Position numbers and translations under genes: made by a program. The notes beneath the pieces are model-generated. The model searched no databases, was not told the origin of the DNA, and saw only the letters and a program-made list of their open reading frames with translations. From NCBI GenBank assembly GCA_024402335.1, contig JAKSTZ010000003.1, positions 83,826 to 147,825 on the forward strand: a stretch of DNA of 64,000 nt. Reading direction: 5' to 3'. Source of the stretch: Bacteroidales bacterium. GTDB lineage: Bacteria; Bacteroidota; Bacteroidia; Bacteroidales; UBA1715. Within the stretch, counting starts at the first letter, position 1. Each line of letters begins with the position of its first letter. Below are positions 54,339 to 62,691 of the stretch, piece after piece.

Positions 54339-55181
54339 TTAGCTAATAGCACCAGATAGATATTTCTTTGTGAGCTCGTGTTGTGGGTTTTCGAATACTT
54401 GTTTTGCATCGCCAACTTCAATCACTTCTCCCATATATATAAATACTACGTAGTCAGCAATACGTAATGCTTGACGCAGTGTGTGTGTCACCATAATAAT
54501 GGAATATTGTTCCTTAAGTTTTACGAACAAGTCCTCAATCGTTTTACTAGAAACAGGGTCTAATGCGGAAGTTGCTTCATCGGCAAGAATAAATTCTGGT
54601 TCAACGGCAAGACTACGAGCTAAGCATAAACGCTGTTGTTGTCCGATAGACAAACGAGTTGCAGGATTGCCGAGACGGTCTTTTACTTCATCCCATAAAC
54701 CAACCACTTTCAAGTAATGATGCACGATTTTCTTCAATTGTCTTCGCCCTTTTAAGCCATGGATTTTGCAACCATAGGCAATATTTCCAAAAATCGACAT
54801 CGGTAGTGGAGTAGGACGTTGTGGTACTAAACCAATACGTCTTCGTAGTTCGACTAAGTCTGATTCCGAACAGTTTACAATGCTTTGGTCACCTAATCGA
54901 ATGTCTCCGCTTGTTTTAACTCCTTCGATGGAGTCGGAGAGACGGTTTAAACTTTTTAGTAGAGTAGATTTTCCACAACCAGAAGGACCAATGATACACG
55001 TAATTTTATTAGCAGGAAGTTTTACGCATACATCTTTCAGTATTTGCGCTCCGTCAATTGAAAGATTGAAGTGGTCAACTGTTATTTCTGAAGCAACTGC
55101 AGGATGCTGGAATTTTGCATTAGGAACGAACGGTTCGTTAGTGTCTGCTGGAATAAACCAACGTAGAAATGGATTTCTCAT
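54339..55181 (-). CDS. pstB: Pst-type ABC importer, ATP-binding subunit
   Basis: ATPase of an anion importer. The 280-residue protein has Walker A GPSGCGKST, ABC signature LSIGQQQRLC, Walker B EFILADEATSAL, and the switch His in MVTHTLRQ. A 35-residue N-terminal extension precedes the domain. It overlaps pstA by 4 bases. It is best scored as PstB, but no phoU follows and the binding protein of this operon lacks three E. coli-type phosphate contacts, so phosphate as substrate is uncertain. Confidence 0.85.
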   Translation of the reverse strand: MRNPFLRWFIPADTNEPFVPNAKFQHPAVASEITVDHFNLSIDGAQILKDVCVKLPANKITCIIGPSGCGKSTLLKSLNRLSDSIEGVKTSGDIRLGDQSIVNCSESDLVELRRRIGLVPQRPTPLPMSIFGNIAYGCKIHGLKGRRQLKKIVHHYLKVVGLWDEVKDRLGNPATRLSIGQQQRLCLARSLAVEPEFILADEATSALDPVSSKTIEDLFVKLKEQYSIIMVTHTLRQALRIADYVVFIYMGEVIEVGDAKQVFENPQHELTKKYLSGAIS

Positions 55182-56026
55182 TTTAGTCTGTTTTTAGAAA
55201 AATGATTAGTAATAAATCTACCGAGTAGGCTAATAACTAATACGATGATAGTTAATACTAACGCTGCTGCGTATGCTCGGTTCTGCACTTCGATTTGAGG
55301 TGCACTTAATTGAAAGAATATGGACAAAGGCAATGTGGCAGCCTGTTGTGTAAATGATGTTGGGATAGAATCCGAAAATCCTGCTGTAAACATTACGCCG
55401 GCAGCGTCACCAATTGCTCGACCAACCGATAATAATGTTGCCGTTGCTATACCAGGTGCAATTTGTCGTACAACAATGCCCAAAGTTTCTAAACGAGTAG
55501 CGCCAAGAGAAAAAGATGCTTCGAGCAAGTCTTTGGGAAATGTCTTTGCTACTTCATCCATAGAACGAATAAATATTGGAATAATGAGCAATGTTGTTAC
55601 TATAATACCTCCGAGTAGCGATGTCTTTAATCCAAGATAAATCATTAGTGTAAATGCAAATGCGCCATACACGATAGAAGGTATTCCAAATAATACATCG
55701 AATGCCAGTCGTGCTATGTAAGCGAATTTGGAAGTTTCTTTTAGAAAAACATTAAGGTAAAAAACTATAGGAATACTAATTAGTAGTCCTATTGCCGTTG
55801 ATGCAAGTACTATGTAAAGAGAACCAACGATGGCGTTTAGGAAACCGCCTTCTTTTCCGATATAGAAACCTCCACCAGGTAATGATGTAACCATTTCCCA
55901 TGTGATGCACGAAAATCCACGACTGAAGATTGTCCAGATAATGCTGACAACGAGAATCAAAACAGCGACAATGGCTATAGCCATAATGCTTTGAGCGATT
56001 TTCTCTTTTATTACACTTTTCTTCAT
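55178..56026 (-). CDS. pstA: Pst-type ABC importer, permease A
   Basis: Inner-membrane permease of 282 residues with six predicted helices. It has the PstA-type segments TSLPGGGFYIGKEGGFLNAIVGSLY and LFGIPSIVYGAFAF, and the EAA-type coupling loop EASFSLGATRLETLGIVV. It overlaps the ATPase gene by 4 bases and lies 2 bases after the other permease gene, so it belongs to a tight operon. Confidence 0.85.
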   Translation of the reverse strand: MKKSVIKEKIAQSIMAIAIVAVLILVVSIIWTIFSRGFSCITWEMVTSLPGGGFYIGKEGGFLNAIVGSLYIVLASTAIGLLISIPIVFYLNVFLKETSKFAYIARLAFDVLFGIPSIVYGAFAFTLMIYLGLKTSLLGGIIVTTLLIIPIFIRSMDEVAKTFPKDLLEASFSLGATRLETLGIVVRQIAPGIATATLLSVGRAIGDAAGVMFTAGFSDSIPTSFTQQAATLPLSIFFQLSAPQIEVQNRAYAAALVLTIIVLVISLLGRFITNHFSKNRLK

Positions 56027-56028
56027 TG

Positions 56029-56919
56029 TTATTGTTGTTTTTCAATTCGATACAAAATCACTCGTGATGTTACATTGAACAAAAGCACGACAAAAAATAG
56101 AATTAATGCGGCAAACATGAGAGCAGCTTCATATAGCGGTAGCGAAAGCATTTCCCCATAGTTGTTTGCAATTAATGCCGGCAACGGATAGCAGGCATCG
56201 AATAAAGAGTGTGGTATTTGTGGTAGATTACCGCAAACCATAAGTACTGCTATAGTTTCTCCTAATGCACGTGAGATAGCGAGAACAACAGCGGCAAAAA
56301 TACCAGGCAAGGATTTTTTTGTAACAACAGATATGGCGGTTTGCCATCGAGTTGATCCTAAAGAATAAGATGCGGCACGAAGTTCGTCGGAAACACTGCT
56401 GAATAATTCAACGAAAAGGCTAACCAATAAAGGAAGAACCATAATACTTAGCACGATTCCAGCTGCTAAAGTTGTATAGCCGGCAGAAAAATCAACAAAA
56501 TGCGGAGCCAATGTATCCGAAATCCATGGGACAATTATGAGTGTTCCCCAAACGCCATAGATAACAGATGGTAGTGAAGCCAAAATGTCTAATGCCGGGA
56601 ATACGAAACGTTTAACGATTCGATGGGCGTATTCGGTTAGGTATATTGCTGTAAGCAACGACAATGGTAATGCAATAGTGATGGCTATTAGTGTTACCCA
56701 AATTGGTCCCATAAAAAATGGAAGAAAGCCGAATTCGTTTTTAAACGGTCTCCACGATGAAGCGGTAAGCAAATCCCAAAGGGAATGTTCTGCAAGAATA
56801 GGTGCTGACTTTAGATAGAGGCCTATGCCCATTACGATAACAAGCAAAAGGGCAACAATGGTTATTGTTGCCATTATTGCACCTGTAGCTCTATCTTTTA
56901 TGATTCTTAGTTTATTCAT
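56029..56919 (-). CDS. pstC: Pst-type ABC importer, permease C
   Basis: Permease of 296 residues with six predicted helices, paralogous to the neighbouring permease. It shows ILASLPSVIYGVWGTL, the coupling loop RAASYSLGSTRWQTAISVV, and ISRALGETIAVLMVCGN, the conserved GET segment of PstC. It begins 3 bases after the binding-protein gene. Confidence 0.86.
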   Translation of the reverse strand: MNKLRIIKDRATGAIMATITIVALLLVIVMGIGLYLKSAPILAEHSLWDLLTASSWRPFKNEFGFLPFFMGPIWVTLIAITIALPLSLLTAIYLTEYAHRIVKRFVFPALDILASLPSVIYGVWGTLIIVPWISDTLAPHFVDFSAGYTTLAAGIVLSIMVLPLLVSLFVELFSSVSDELRAASYSLGSTRWQTAISVVTKKSLPGIFAAVVLAISRALGETIAVLMVCGNLPQIPHSLFDACYPLPALIANNYGEMLSLPLYEAALMFAALILFFVVLLFNVTSRVILYRIEKQQ

Positions 56920-56922
56920 ATA

Positions 56923-57894
56923 TTACTTTAGAATTGATAGCGATTTTTCTATTTTTTCCTGTGGAATAGCAATGTATCCAGTTGGTTCGTTTTTCTTTTG
57001 CCCTTCTGTTAATACATATTTTAGGAATGCTTTTACTACAGGATTTTCAGGGTTCCCCTTTGTTACAAGATAAAGGTCACGTGCTGGAGGTGAAGGATAT
57101 TTACCTTCGGCAATTGCTTTAGTAAGTTGATCCTTTAAATCGTAGAAATTTTCGTCTGCAGAGATTTGTCCGTCGTTGTTAGAATCTATAGGCAATACAA
57201 GTATGCCGGCGTTTGGTTTGTGGCTATCGTTGTCGTATGCATAACCAATGTTGTTCAAACCTATACCATAGATATCTTTTTGTACGGCAGCTGCAACTCC
57301 AGGGTCACCGAATACTGCTGTACCACCAAGATCTTCTTGTTTTTTGCCTAACCATTTAGCCCAAGTTTCAGCAGCTCCACAAGCGTCGGAACGAGTATAT
57401 ACATGTAATGGCGTTTTATCGTCAGTACCAAGTATGTCGCCCCATGTTTTTGCTTCACCGGTAATCCAAATTTTAATAGCAGTTTCTTGACTTAAACCAT
57501 GGGCAAGAATTTCTTTGATTAAAGGGTTGTTTGCGTTGACTGTTGGAACCACAGCATCTTTTGCTACAGCAAAACCAACAGCTCCTTTTTCAATTTCTTG
57601 TGGGTAAACTTCGCGAGAAACCATTCCGAAGTCAACTACACCTGCTAATGCATCAGTCATACCTTTACCGGCACCACCTGCAGATACATCTACTTTAACA
57701 TCGGGATACAATTCTTGGAAACTATTTGCCCATTCTACAGCTAATGGATACAATGCAAATGCACCAGATAGTGATAATTCACCTGAAAGTGTTTCTCCGT
57801 TATTAGAAGACTTTTGTTCGCTACTACCGCCGCATGATACTAATGTTGCGACAGATGTTAATCCTATTAATAAATATGTTGTTATTTTTTTCAT
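56923..57894 (-). CDS. pstS: Pst-type anion-binding lipoprotein, atypical binding residues
   Basis: Substrate-binding lipoprotein of 323 residues with lipobox Cys21 (LVSC). The fold motifs GAFALYPLA, AGGAGKGMTDAL and VVDFGM belong to the PstS superfamily. The anion contacts differ from E. coli PstS. The position of its Asp56, which accepts the phosphate proton, is Ser93 (FGMVSRE). The R-x-D-G-S-G-T loop is R168-S-D-A-C172-G-A, with Cys and Ala replacing Ser and Thr. By my alignment this weakens the phosphate assignment; sulfate or another oxyanion is plausible given the neighbouring cys genes. Confidence 0.75.
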   Translation of the reverse strand: MKKITTYLLIGLTSVATLVSCGGSSEQKSSNNGETLSGELSLSGAFALYPLAVEWANSFQELYPDVKVDVSAGGAGKGMTDALAGVVDFGMVSREVYPQEIEKGAVGFAVAKDAVVPTVNANNPLIKEILAHGLSQETAIKIWITGEAKTWGDILGTDDKTPLHVYTRSDACGAAETWAKWLGKKQEDLGGTAVFGDPGVAAAVQKDIYGIGLNNIGYAYDNDSHKPNAGILVLPIDSNNDGQISADENFYDLKDQLTKAIAEGKYPSPPARDLYLVTKGNPENPVVKAFLKYVLTEGQKKNEPTGYIAIPQEKIEKSLSILK

Positions 57895-57930
57895 GGTTAT
57901 ATATTTTAAGAAAGATAATAGATATGTTTA

Positions 57931-58971
57931 TTAGTATTTTATTGTTGCTAAGAAATAGATTCCACTTGCATTGTCACGACCTTTGTAGTTTTGTAATGTA
58001 TAGTTCAATTTTAAATTTACTGGTTTCCAAGGTGCGTAGTTAATACCAATTGTGTAGTCTTGTTCTGAGTAATCTTTGTTATCAATGTCGTCGTCAAAGT
58101 AATCAAGGCGAGCAACTGCTGTCCAATTTTTGATGAATTCATATCCTCCTGCTACATAGAAACCGCCAGAGTTCAATTCACCTGTTTTCCCGGCGATATA
58201 TTCAGCACGTGCAAATCCTTTTTTAGCCTTGTATGCAACACCGCCACCATATCGTTGCAATTGCACATAGTTATCTTCGGTTTGTGCAGTGAATTTTTGT
58301 GTGGCTTCGTCGTATGTAGGAAGTGCTCCTTCTCCCCATTGATAGTATCCTGCGATAGATAATTCTTTGAATGGATTTACAATAATACGACCTACAATAT
58401 CTTTTCCTTTGTTGTTGTCGTTGGCATTTAATGTGTATCCGTTGAATATAGCTAATTCATAGTTTAACAAAGAATAGTCATCTTGTTTAAATGCGCTTCC
58501 TAAGAATTCGAAACCTAAATCACGGCCGTTTTGATTAAATCCTGATAAATCTTGTTTACTCATTCTTGCAAGTCTTTGGACTACAAGAGAGTAATTTATG
58601 AATTCAAGTTTTGTTGGATTGTATTCCGAGTTTTCAATCGACAATGGAGATTTGAATTGTCCTAGTTTAATTCCAAATTCGTCAATTGGTTTGTAGCGGA
58701 AATATAAGTCTAGAATTTTTGGTGTCCCTGTTAATTCTACTTGTAATTTGTAGTCAGCTTTTCCTGCATCACCTTTGTAAAGATCACCCGCTAAAACCAA
58801 ACGAGCACGACGTAAAAGAAATGTTGATACATCTTCTGAATAATTGTAACCTGTTTGTAGAAATCCTGAAGGAGTCACTAATGATTGTTTTACTTCTGTA
58901 ACAGGCTCTGTTTGAGCAAGTAATGTTGCAGAAAGTAAAGATATACATAATATGATAGATAATCGTTTCAT
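57931..58971 (-). CDS. OprO/OprP-type outer-membrane porin
   Basis: A 346-residue protein with a signal peptide (1-19, ending LLAQ) followed by amphipathic beta-strands, ending in the aromatic-rich FLATIKY expected of outer-membrane barrels. TGYNYSEDVSTFLLRRARLVLAGDLYKG, GQFKSPLSIE and later FAREYI-like RAEYIAGKTG are typical of the phosphate-selective porin O/P family (PF07396). It lies 36 bases before the binding-protein gene and has an Rrf2-type palindrome 10 bases before its ATG. It would let the anion cross the outer membrane. Confidence 0.83.
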   Translation of the reverse strand: MKRLSIILCISLLSATLLAQTEPVTEVKQSLVTPSGFLQTGYNYSEDVSTFLLRRARLVLAGDLYKGDAGKADYKLQVELTGTPKILDLYFRYKPIDEFGIKLGQFKSPLSIENSEYNPTKLEFINYSLVVQRLARMSKQDLSGFNQNGRDLGFEFLGSAFKQDDYSLLNYELAIFNGYTLNANDNNKGKDIVGRIIVNPFKELSIAGYYQWGEGALPTYDEATQKFTAQTEDNYVQLQRYGGGVAYKAKKGFARAEYIAGKTGELNSGGFYVAGGYEFIKNWTAVARLDYFDDDIDNKDYSEQDYTIGINYAPWKPVNLKLNYTLQNYKGRDNASGIYFLATIKY

Positions 58972-58980
58972 TCGTAGATC

Positions 58981-59001
58981 AACCTATTGATTAGGTAGGT
59001 T
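58981..59001. promoter_or_regulatory. Palindromic operator 1, ahead of the porin/Pst-type operon
   Basis: A 21-base palindrome of the form AACCTA-N9-TAGGTT, the same as at 61942, 62047 and 62639. It lies in the 46-base gap between cysH and the porin gene, 10 bases before the porin ATG. No -7 box is visible between it and the ATG, unlike the other three sites. Confidence 0.7.
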
Positions 59002-59017
59002 AAATGGATAAAAAAAT

Positions 59018-59713
59018 TTATTTCACATGCAATCCACATTCTCTGTGGTCAGGATCTTCCCACCACCATCGACCGGAACGAATGTCTTCGCCAGGTTCTA
59101 CAGCTCTTGTACAAGGTTGACAGCCTATGCTAGGAAAACCTTTGTCATGTAGCTTATTGTATGGTACACCATGGTCTTTTACATATTGTTTAACTTCGTC
59201 TTCTGTCCAATTAATAAGTGGATTCAATTTGATGAGGTTGTTTGCTTCGTCATATTCAACCATTTGCATGTCTTTGCGGGTAACACTTTGTTGTCGGCGA
59301 AGTCCGCAAATCCAAACTTTTAGTCCTTTTCTTGCTCGTGCAAGAGGTTCAAGTTTGCGTATCTGACAGCAAAGATGACGTTTTTCGATGCTTTCGTAGA
59401 AAAGGTTGATACCATGCTCGCGTACCATTTGTTCTACTTTTTCATGATCTGGAAAAAACACTTCAATGGCAATTTCATATCGTGCATTTGTACGAGCTAT
59501 TAATGAGTATGTTTCAGGGAAACAACGTCCGGTGTCAAGTGTGAATATACGAGTAGATTTGTCTATATTGCAAATCATGTCGGTTAACACTTGGTCTTCA
59601 TAGCTTAAACTAGAAGAGAGTGCAATTTCTCCTTTATATTCTCGTAGAAAATATTGCATCAAATCTTCAGCTGTTGCGTTCTCAAACTGTTTGTTAAGTG
59701 CTTCTATATTCAT
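59018..59713 (-). CDS. cysH: Adenylyl-sulfate (APS) reductase
   Basis: Reduces activated sulfate to sulfite with thioredoxin. The 231-residue protein has LSSSLSYEDQVL near the start, and the catalytic ECGLH at the C-terminus. The cysteine pairs HLCCQ and GCQPC mark the 4Fe-4S form that uses APS directly rather than PAPS. That matches the absence of an APS kinase (cysC) here. It lies 2 bases after cysN in the same operon. Confidence 0.93.
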   Translation of the reverse strand: MNIEALNKQFENATAEDLMQYFLREYKGEIALSSSLSYEDQVLTDMICNIDKSTRIFTLDTGRCFPETYSLIARTNARYEIAIEVFFPDHEKVEQMVREHGINLFYESIEKRHLCCQIRKLEPLARARKGLKVWICGLRRQQSVTRKDMQMVEYDEANNLIKLNPLINWTEDEVKQYVKDHGVPYNKLHDKGFPSIGCQPCTRAVEPGEDIRSGRWWWEDPDHRECGLHVK

Positions 59714-59715
59714 AA

Positions 59716-60978
59716 TTATTCAATCATTCCGGCACCGAGAGTGTCGTTTGTGTCAGGGTCAACAACAATTATACTGCCTAAAACTTTGTTTGTATGATAA
59801 TTCTCGAAAACTAGTGGACTTGCTGTTTTTAATTGTACAAAAGCAATGTCGTTCATTGTCAATTGAGAAATACCAGTTTGTTTTTCTTGTGAATTGATGT
59901 CTATCTTGTAGTCGATAGATTTGAACATACCTTGAACTTCTTGTGTAGCATGACGAATGATGTAACGTTTTCCTAATTGTAGAGGAGTTTCTCTAAACCA
60001 ACAGATGTTCATTGCAATTGCTTGTCCGACTTCTGGTTCTGTTGTATTGCCTGCAACCAACACATCTCCACGGCTAATGTCGATGTCGTCTTTTAAGCAA
60101 ATGTTTACCGAATCTCCTTGTGAAGCTTCTTGTAACTCTTTGTCGGATAACCATATTGAAGCAACTTCAGAGGTTTGTCCCGAAGGTAGAACTTTAACTT
60201 TGTCTCCAACTTTCACAACACCGCTGGCAATACGTCCTGCATAACCTCGGAAATCAGCAAACTTATCGGAGATAGGGCGGATAACATATTGTACGGCCAT
60301 TCTAAATGGATCGGTTGAGTTTACGTTGATGTCAACAGTTTCAAGGAATTCCAATAATGGTTTTCCTGTGTACCAAGGAGTTTGAGTTGACGCATTTACT
60401 ACGTTATCGCCATTTTTTGCAGAAATAGGAATAAAGTCAACTTTTCCAATAGGAAGATTTGCAGACATTGCTTTGTAGTCGGCAACAATTTTATCGAATA
60501 CTTCTTGCGAAAAATCAACAAGGTCCATTTTGTTAACACAAACTACAATTTGTTTTATTGCTAACAATGCAGCTACATACGAATGACGTATAGTTTGTTC
60601 CATAACTCCATGACGGGCATCAATTAAAATAACAGCTAAATCGGCAGTTGATGCGCCTGTAACCATGTTTCGAGTAGAATCAATATGTCCGGGAGTATCG
60701 GCAATAATGAATTTTCGTTTTGGCGTTGCGAAATAACGATATGCAACGTCAATGGTAATACCTTGCTCACGTTCTGCTCGTAAGCCATCGGTTAATAATG
60801 CAAGGTTTACTTCTTCATTACCTCTACTTTTTGATGCTGTTTCAACAGCTTCCAATTGGTCTTCGAAAATCGATTTGCTGTCATAAAGCAAACGACCAAT
60901 TAATGTACTTTTTCCGTCGTCAACGCTTCCTGCTGTTGTAAAGCGAAGAAGCTGCATATCTAAATATCCATTATTCAT
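59716..60978 (-). CDS. cysN: Sulfate adenylyltransferase, GTPase subunit
   Basis: GTP hydrolysis by this subunit drives APS formation by CysD. The 420-residue protein has the elongation-factor-like domain: GSVDDGKSTL, EQGITIDVAYR, DTPGHID and NKMD. Two barrels follow. The length lacks the C-terminal APS kinase fusion (NodQ/CysNC) found in some bacteria. It is between cysD (12 bases) and cysH (2 bases). Confidence 0.95.
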   Translation of the reverse strand: MNNGYLDMQLLRFTTAGSVDDGKSTLIGRLLYDSKSIFEDQLEAVETASKSRGNEEVNLALLTDGLRAEREQGITIDVAYRYFATPKRKFIIADTPGHIDSTRNMVTGASTADLAVILIDARHGVMEQTIRHSYVAALLAIKQIVVCVNKMDLVDFSQEVFDKIVADYKAMSANLPIGKVDFIPISAKNGDNVVNASTQTPWYTGKPLLEFLETVDINVNSTDPFRMAVQYVIRPISDKFADFRGYAGRIASGVVKVGDKVKVLPSGQTSEVASIWLSDKELQEASQGDSVNICLKDDIDISRGDVLVAGNTTEPEVGQAIAMNICWFRETPLQLGKRYIIRHATQEVQGMFKSIDYKIDINSQEKQTGISQLTMNDIAFVQLKTASPLVFENYHTNKVLGSIIVVDPDTNDTLGAGMIE

Positions 60979-60990
60979 TTCTACAAAAGT

Positions 60991-61893
60991 TTAAAAGTAA
61001 CCTAATTTCTTTCTGTCTTCCATCGCTGTTTCCGAACGTTTGTCGTCGGCACGACCACCACGTTCTGTTACACGAGTAGCAGCAATTTCTGCGATAATAT
61101 CCTCAAGATTATGGGCTGTTGAAAGTGTAAGACCTGTACATGAAATGTCGCCAATTGTGCGGCAACGAACGTCTTTTTCTATAACAACTTCTTCTGGACA
61201 ACGTTTTATGCAATCTTCGGCTGCAAGCCATTGACCATCGCGTTGGAATACCTTGCGAGTATGCGTATAGTATAGACTTGGAAGTTCAATACCTTCTTGC
61301 AAAATGTATTGCCAAACATCCATTTCTGTCCAGTTGCTGATAGGGAACACGCGAAAATGTTCGCCAATATTTTTGCGGCCGTTAAATATGTTCCACAATT
61401 CAGGTCTTTGATTCTTTGGATTCCATTGACCGAAATCATCTCGGTGCGAGAATATACGTTCTTTTGCACGAGCTTTTTCTTCGTCACGGCGAGCACCACC
61501 TATGCAAGCATCGAATTTGTATTTTTCAATAGTGTCGAGTAGAGTGGTTGTTTGCAATGAGTTTCGGCTTGCATTAAATCCGCTTTCTTCTTTTACTCTA
61601 CCAGTATCTATAGATTCTTGGACCGAACCAACAATTAGTTCTGCACCAAGTTTCTTTACTAATTCGTCACGATATTGAATAGTTTCCACAAAATTATGAC
61701 CTGTATCAATATGTACAAGAGGAAAGGGAAGTTTTGCCGGATAGAAAGCTTTGTATGCTAAGTGAGTTACTACAATAGAATCTTTTCCTCCAGAGAAAAG
61801 AATCGCTGGTTTTTCGAACTGGGCAGCTACTTCTCGTAGGATGTAGATGGACTCTGCTTCCAATTCTTTTAGATGGGTTTTTGTTTGTTCCAT
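60991..61893 (-). CDS. cysD: Sulfate adenylyltransferase, catalytic subunit
   Basis: Makes APS from ATP and sulfate. The 300-residue protein starts at the ATG at 61893 (MEQTKTHLKELEAESIYI). It has the PP-loop FSGGKDS, then HIDTGHNF, GGARRDEEKARAKER and the C-terminal RGGRADDK segment expected of CysD. A frame open to 61932 would overlap the -7 box and is rejected. It heads the cysDNH operon with an operator upstream of the -7 box at the -33 position. Confidence 0.95.
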   Translation of the reverse strand: MEQTKTHLKELEAESIYILREVAAQFEKPAILFSGGKDSIVVTHLAYKAFYPAKLPFPLVHIDTGHNFVETIQYRDELVKKLGAELIVGSVQESIDTGRVKEESGFNASRNSLQTTTLLDTIEKYKFDACIGGARRDEEKARAKERIFSHRDDFGQWNPKNQRPELWNIFNGRKNIGEHFRVFPISNWTEMDVWQYILQEGIELPSLYYTHTRKVFQRDGQWLAAEDCIKRCPEEVVIEKDVRCRTIGDISCTGLTLSTAHNLEDIIAEIAATRVTERGGRADDKRSETAMEDRKKLGYF

Positions 61894-61917
61894 ATCGAAA
61901 ATGAAAAGTTTTATTGG

Positions 61918-61925
61918 CAAATATA
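61918..61925 (-). promoter_or_regulatory. -7 promoter box of cysD
   Basis: On the minus strand TATATTTG matches TAnnTTTG, 24 bases before the cysD ATG and 16 bases downstream of operator 2. Confidence 0.65.
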
Positions 61926-61941
61926 TAAACAAAATTACACT

Positions 61942-61962
61942 AACCTACTATGTTGATAGGTT
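61942..61962. promoter_or_regulatory. Palindromic operator 2, cysD promoter
   Basis: A 21-base AACCTA-N9-TAGGTT palindrome. It lies 16 bases upstream of the cysD -7 box and so covers the expected -33 region, as an operator for a repressor or an activator would. Confidence 0.78.
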
Positions 61963-62046
61963 AATATTCAAAATAGGTGTTTATACCTATAAATTATCTA
62001 TCGTCGTTGATCCCCGGAAATATATTTGATTTAATAATTTTATAAT

Positions 62047-62067
62047 AACCTACCGGATTGATAGGTT
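62047..62067. promoter_or_regulatory. Palindromic operator 3, GNAT promoter
   Basis: A 21-base AACCTA-N9-TAGGTT palindrome, 14 bases upstream of the -7 box TATATTTG at 62082. Its placement is equivalent to operator 2. Confidence 0.78.
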
Positions 62068-62081
62068 ATTATAAAATTTTA

Positions 62082-62089
62082 TATATTTG
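62082..62089 (+). promoter_or_regulatory. -7 promoter box of the GNAT gene
   Basis: TATATTTG matches TAnnTTTG, 21 bases before the ATG at 62111; this rules out the in-frame TTG at 62087 as the start. Confidence 0.62.
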
Positions 62090-62110
62090 TATCTCATTTT
62101 TAATAGAGAT

Positions 62111-62572
62111 ATGGCAATAGAAATAGTTGATTATAAACCGCAATATCTTGATGATTATTGTAGATTGACAGAAGAATGGATTACCAAACATTGGGTAATG
62201 GAGTTTCGTGACTACGAAGAACTTCGTGAAGTTCAATCTATGATTGACGATGGAGGTTATTTGCTTATTGCTTTGTTAGATGGCAAGGCTGTCGGTACTT
62301 GTGCTATGATTCCCATGGATGGCGAGAAATATGATTTTGAATTAGCGAAATTTTGTGTTTCTCCATGTGCACAGGGCTTAGGTTTGGGGTCAAAATTGAT
62401 TCATGCAGCTTTGCAACGTGCTAAAGAGATGGGGAAAAATAGAATCTATTTAGAAACAAATCATTTATGTGAAACTGCTATTCATTTATATGAAAAGTTA
62501 GGTTTTTCTCATTTAGAAGGACATAGTAAGGTTTTTGATAGGGGAGATGTTTTGATGGCTGTGATTCTATGA
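62111..62572 (+). CDS. GNAT-family N-acetyltransferase
   Basis: Acetyl-CoA-dependent transferase of 153 residues. It has the strand-4 to helix-3 segment FCVSPCAQGLGLGSKLIHAAL (acetyl-CoA pyrophosphate loop QGLGLG) and the C-terminal ETAIHLYEKLGF typical of GNATs. The substrate is not predictable. Control by the same palindrome as the sulfate genes suggests a sulfur- or cysteine-related substrate, which is inference. Operator 2 and cysD are divergent from it. Confidence 0.88.
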   Translation: MAIEIVDYKPQYLDDYCRLTEEWITKHWVMEFRDYEELREVQSMIDDGGYLLIALLDGKAVGTCAMIPMDGEKYDFELAKFCVSPCAQGLGLGSKLIHAALQRAKEMGKNRIYLETNHLCETAIHLYEKLGFSHLEGHSKVFDRGDVLMAVIL

Positions 62573-62638
62573 TTTTACAGATTTCTCCAAGTTAGTTGTA
62601 AGCAATATCGTCTTATTGTTTATGAATATCTATAATTA

Positions 62639-62659
62639 AACCTATTGATTTGGTAGGTT
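62639..62659. promoter_or_regulatory. Palindromic operator 4, cysteine-rich lipoprotein promoter
   Basis: A 21-base AACCTA-N9-TAGGTT palindrome, 12 bases upstream of the -7 box TATTTTTG at 62672. The inner sequence is closest to operator 1. Confidence 0.78.
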
Positions 62660-62671
62660 TAATGGTTTTGT

Positions 62672-62679
62672 TATTTTTG
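62672..62679 (+). promoter_or_regulatory. -7 promoter box of the cysteine-rich lipoprotein gene
   Basis: TATTTTTG matches TAnnTTTG, 12 to 18 bases before the two candidate ATGs at 62692 and 62698. Confidence 0.6.
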
Positions 62680-62691
62680 TAGAAAATAAAA

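Noticed and set aside
59716..60978. cysN fused to an APS kinase (cysNC)
   Set aside because: The protein ends after the elongation-factor-like barrels at 420 residues, and cysH has the cysteine pairs of an APS reductase, so no kinase is needed.
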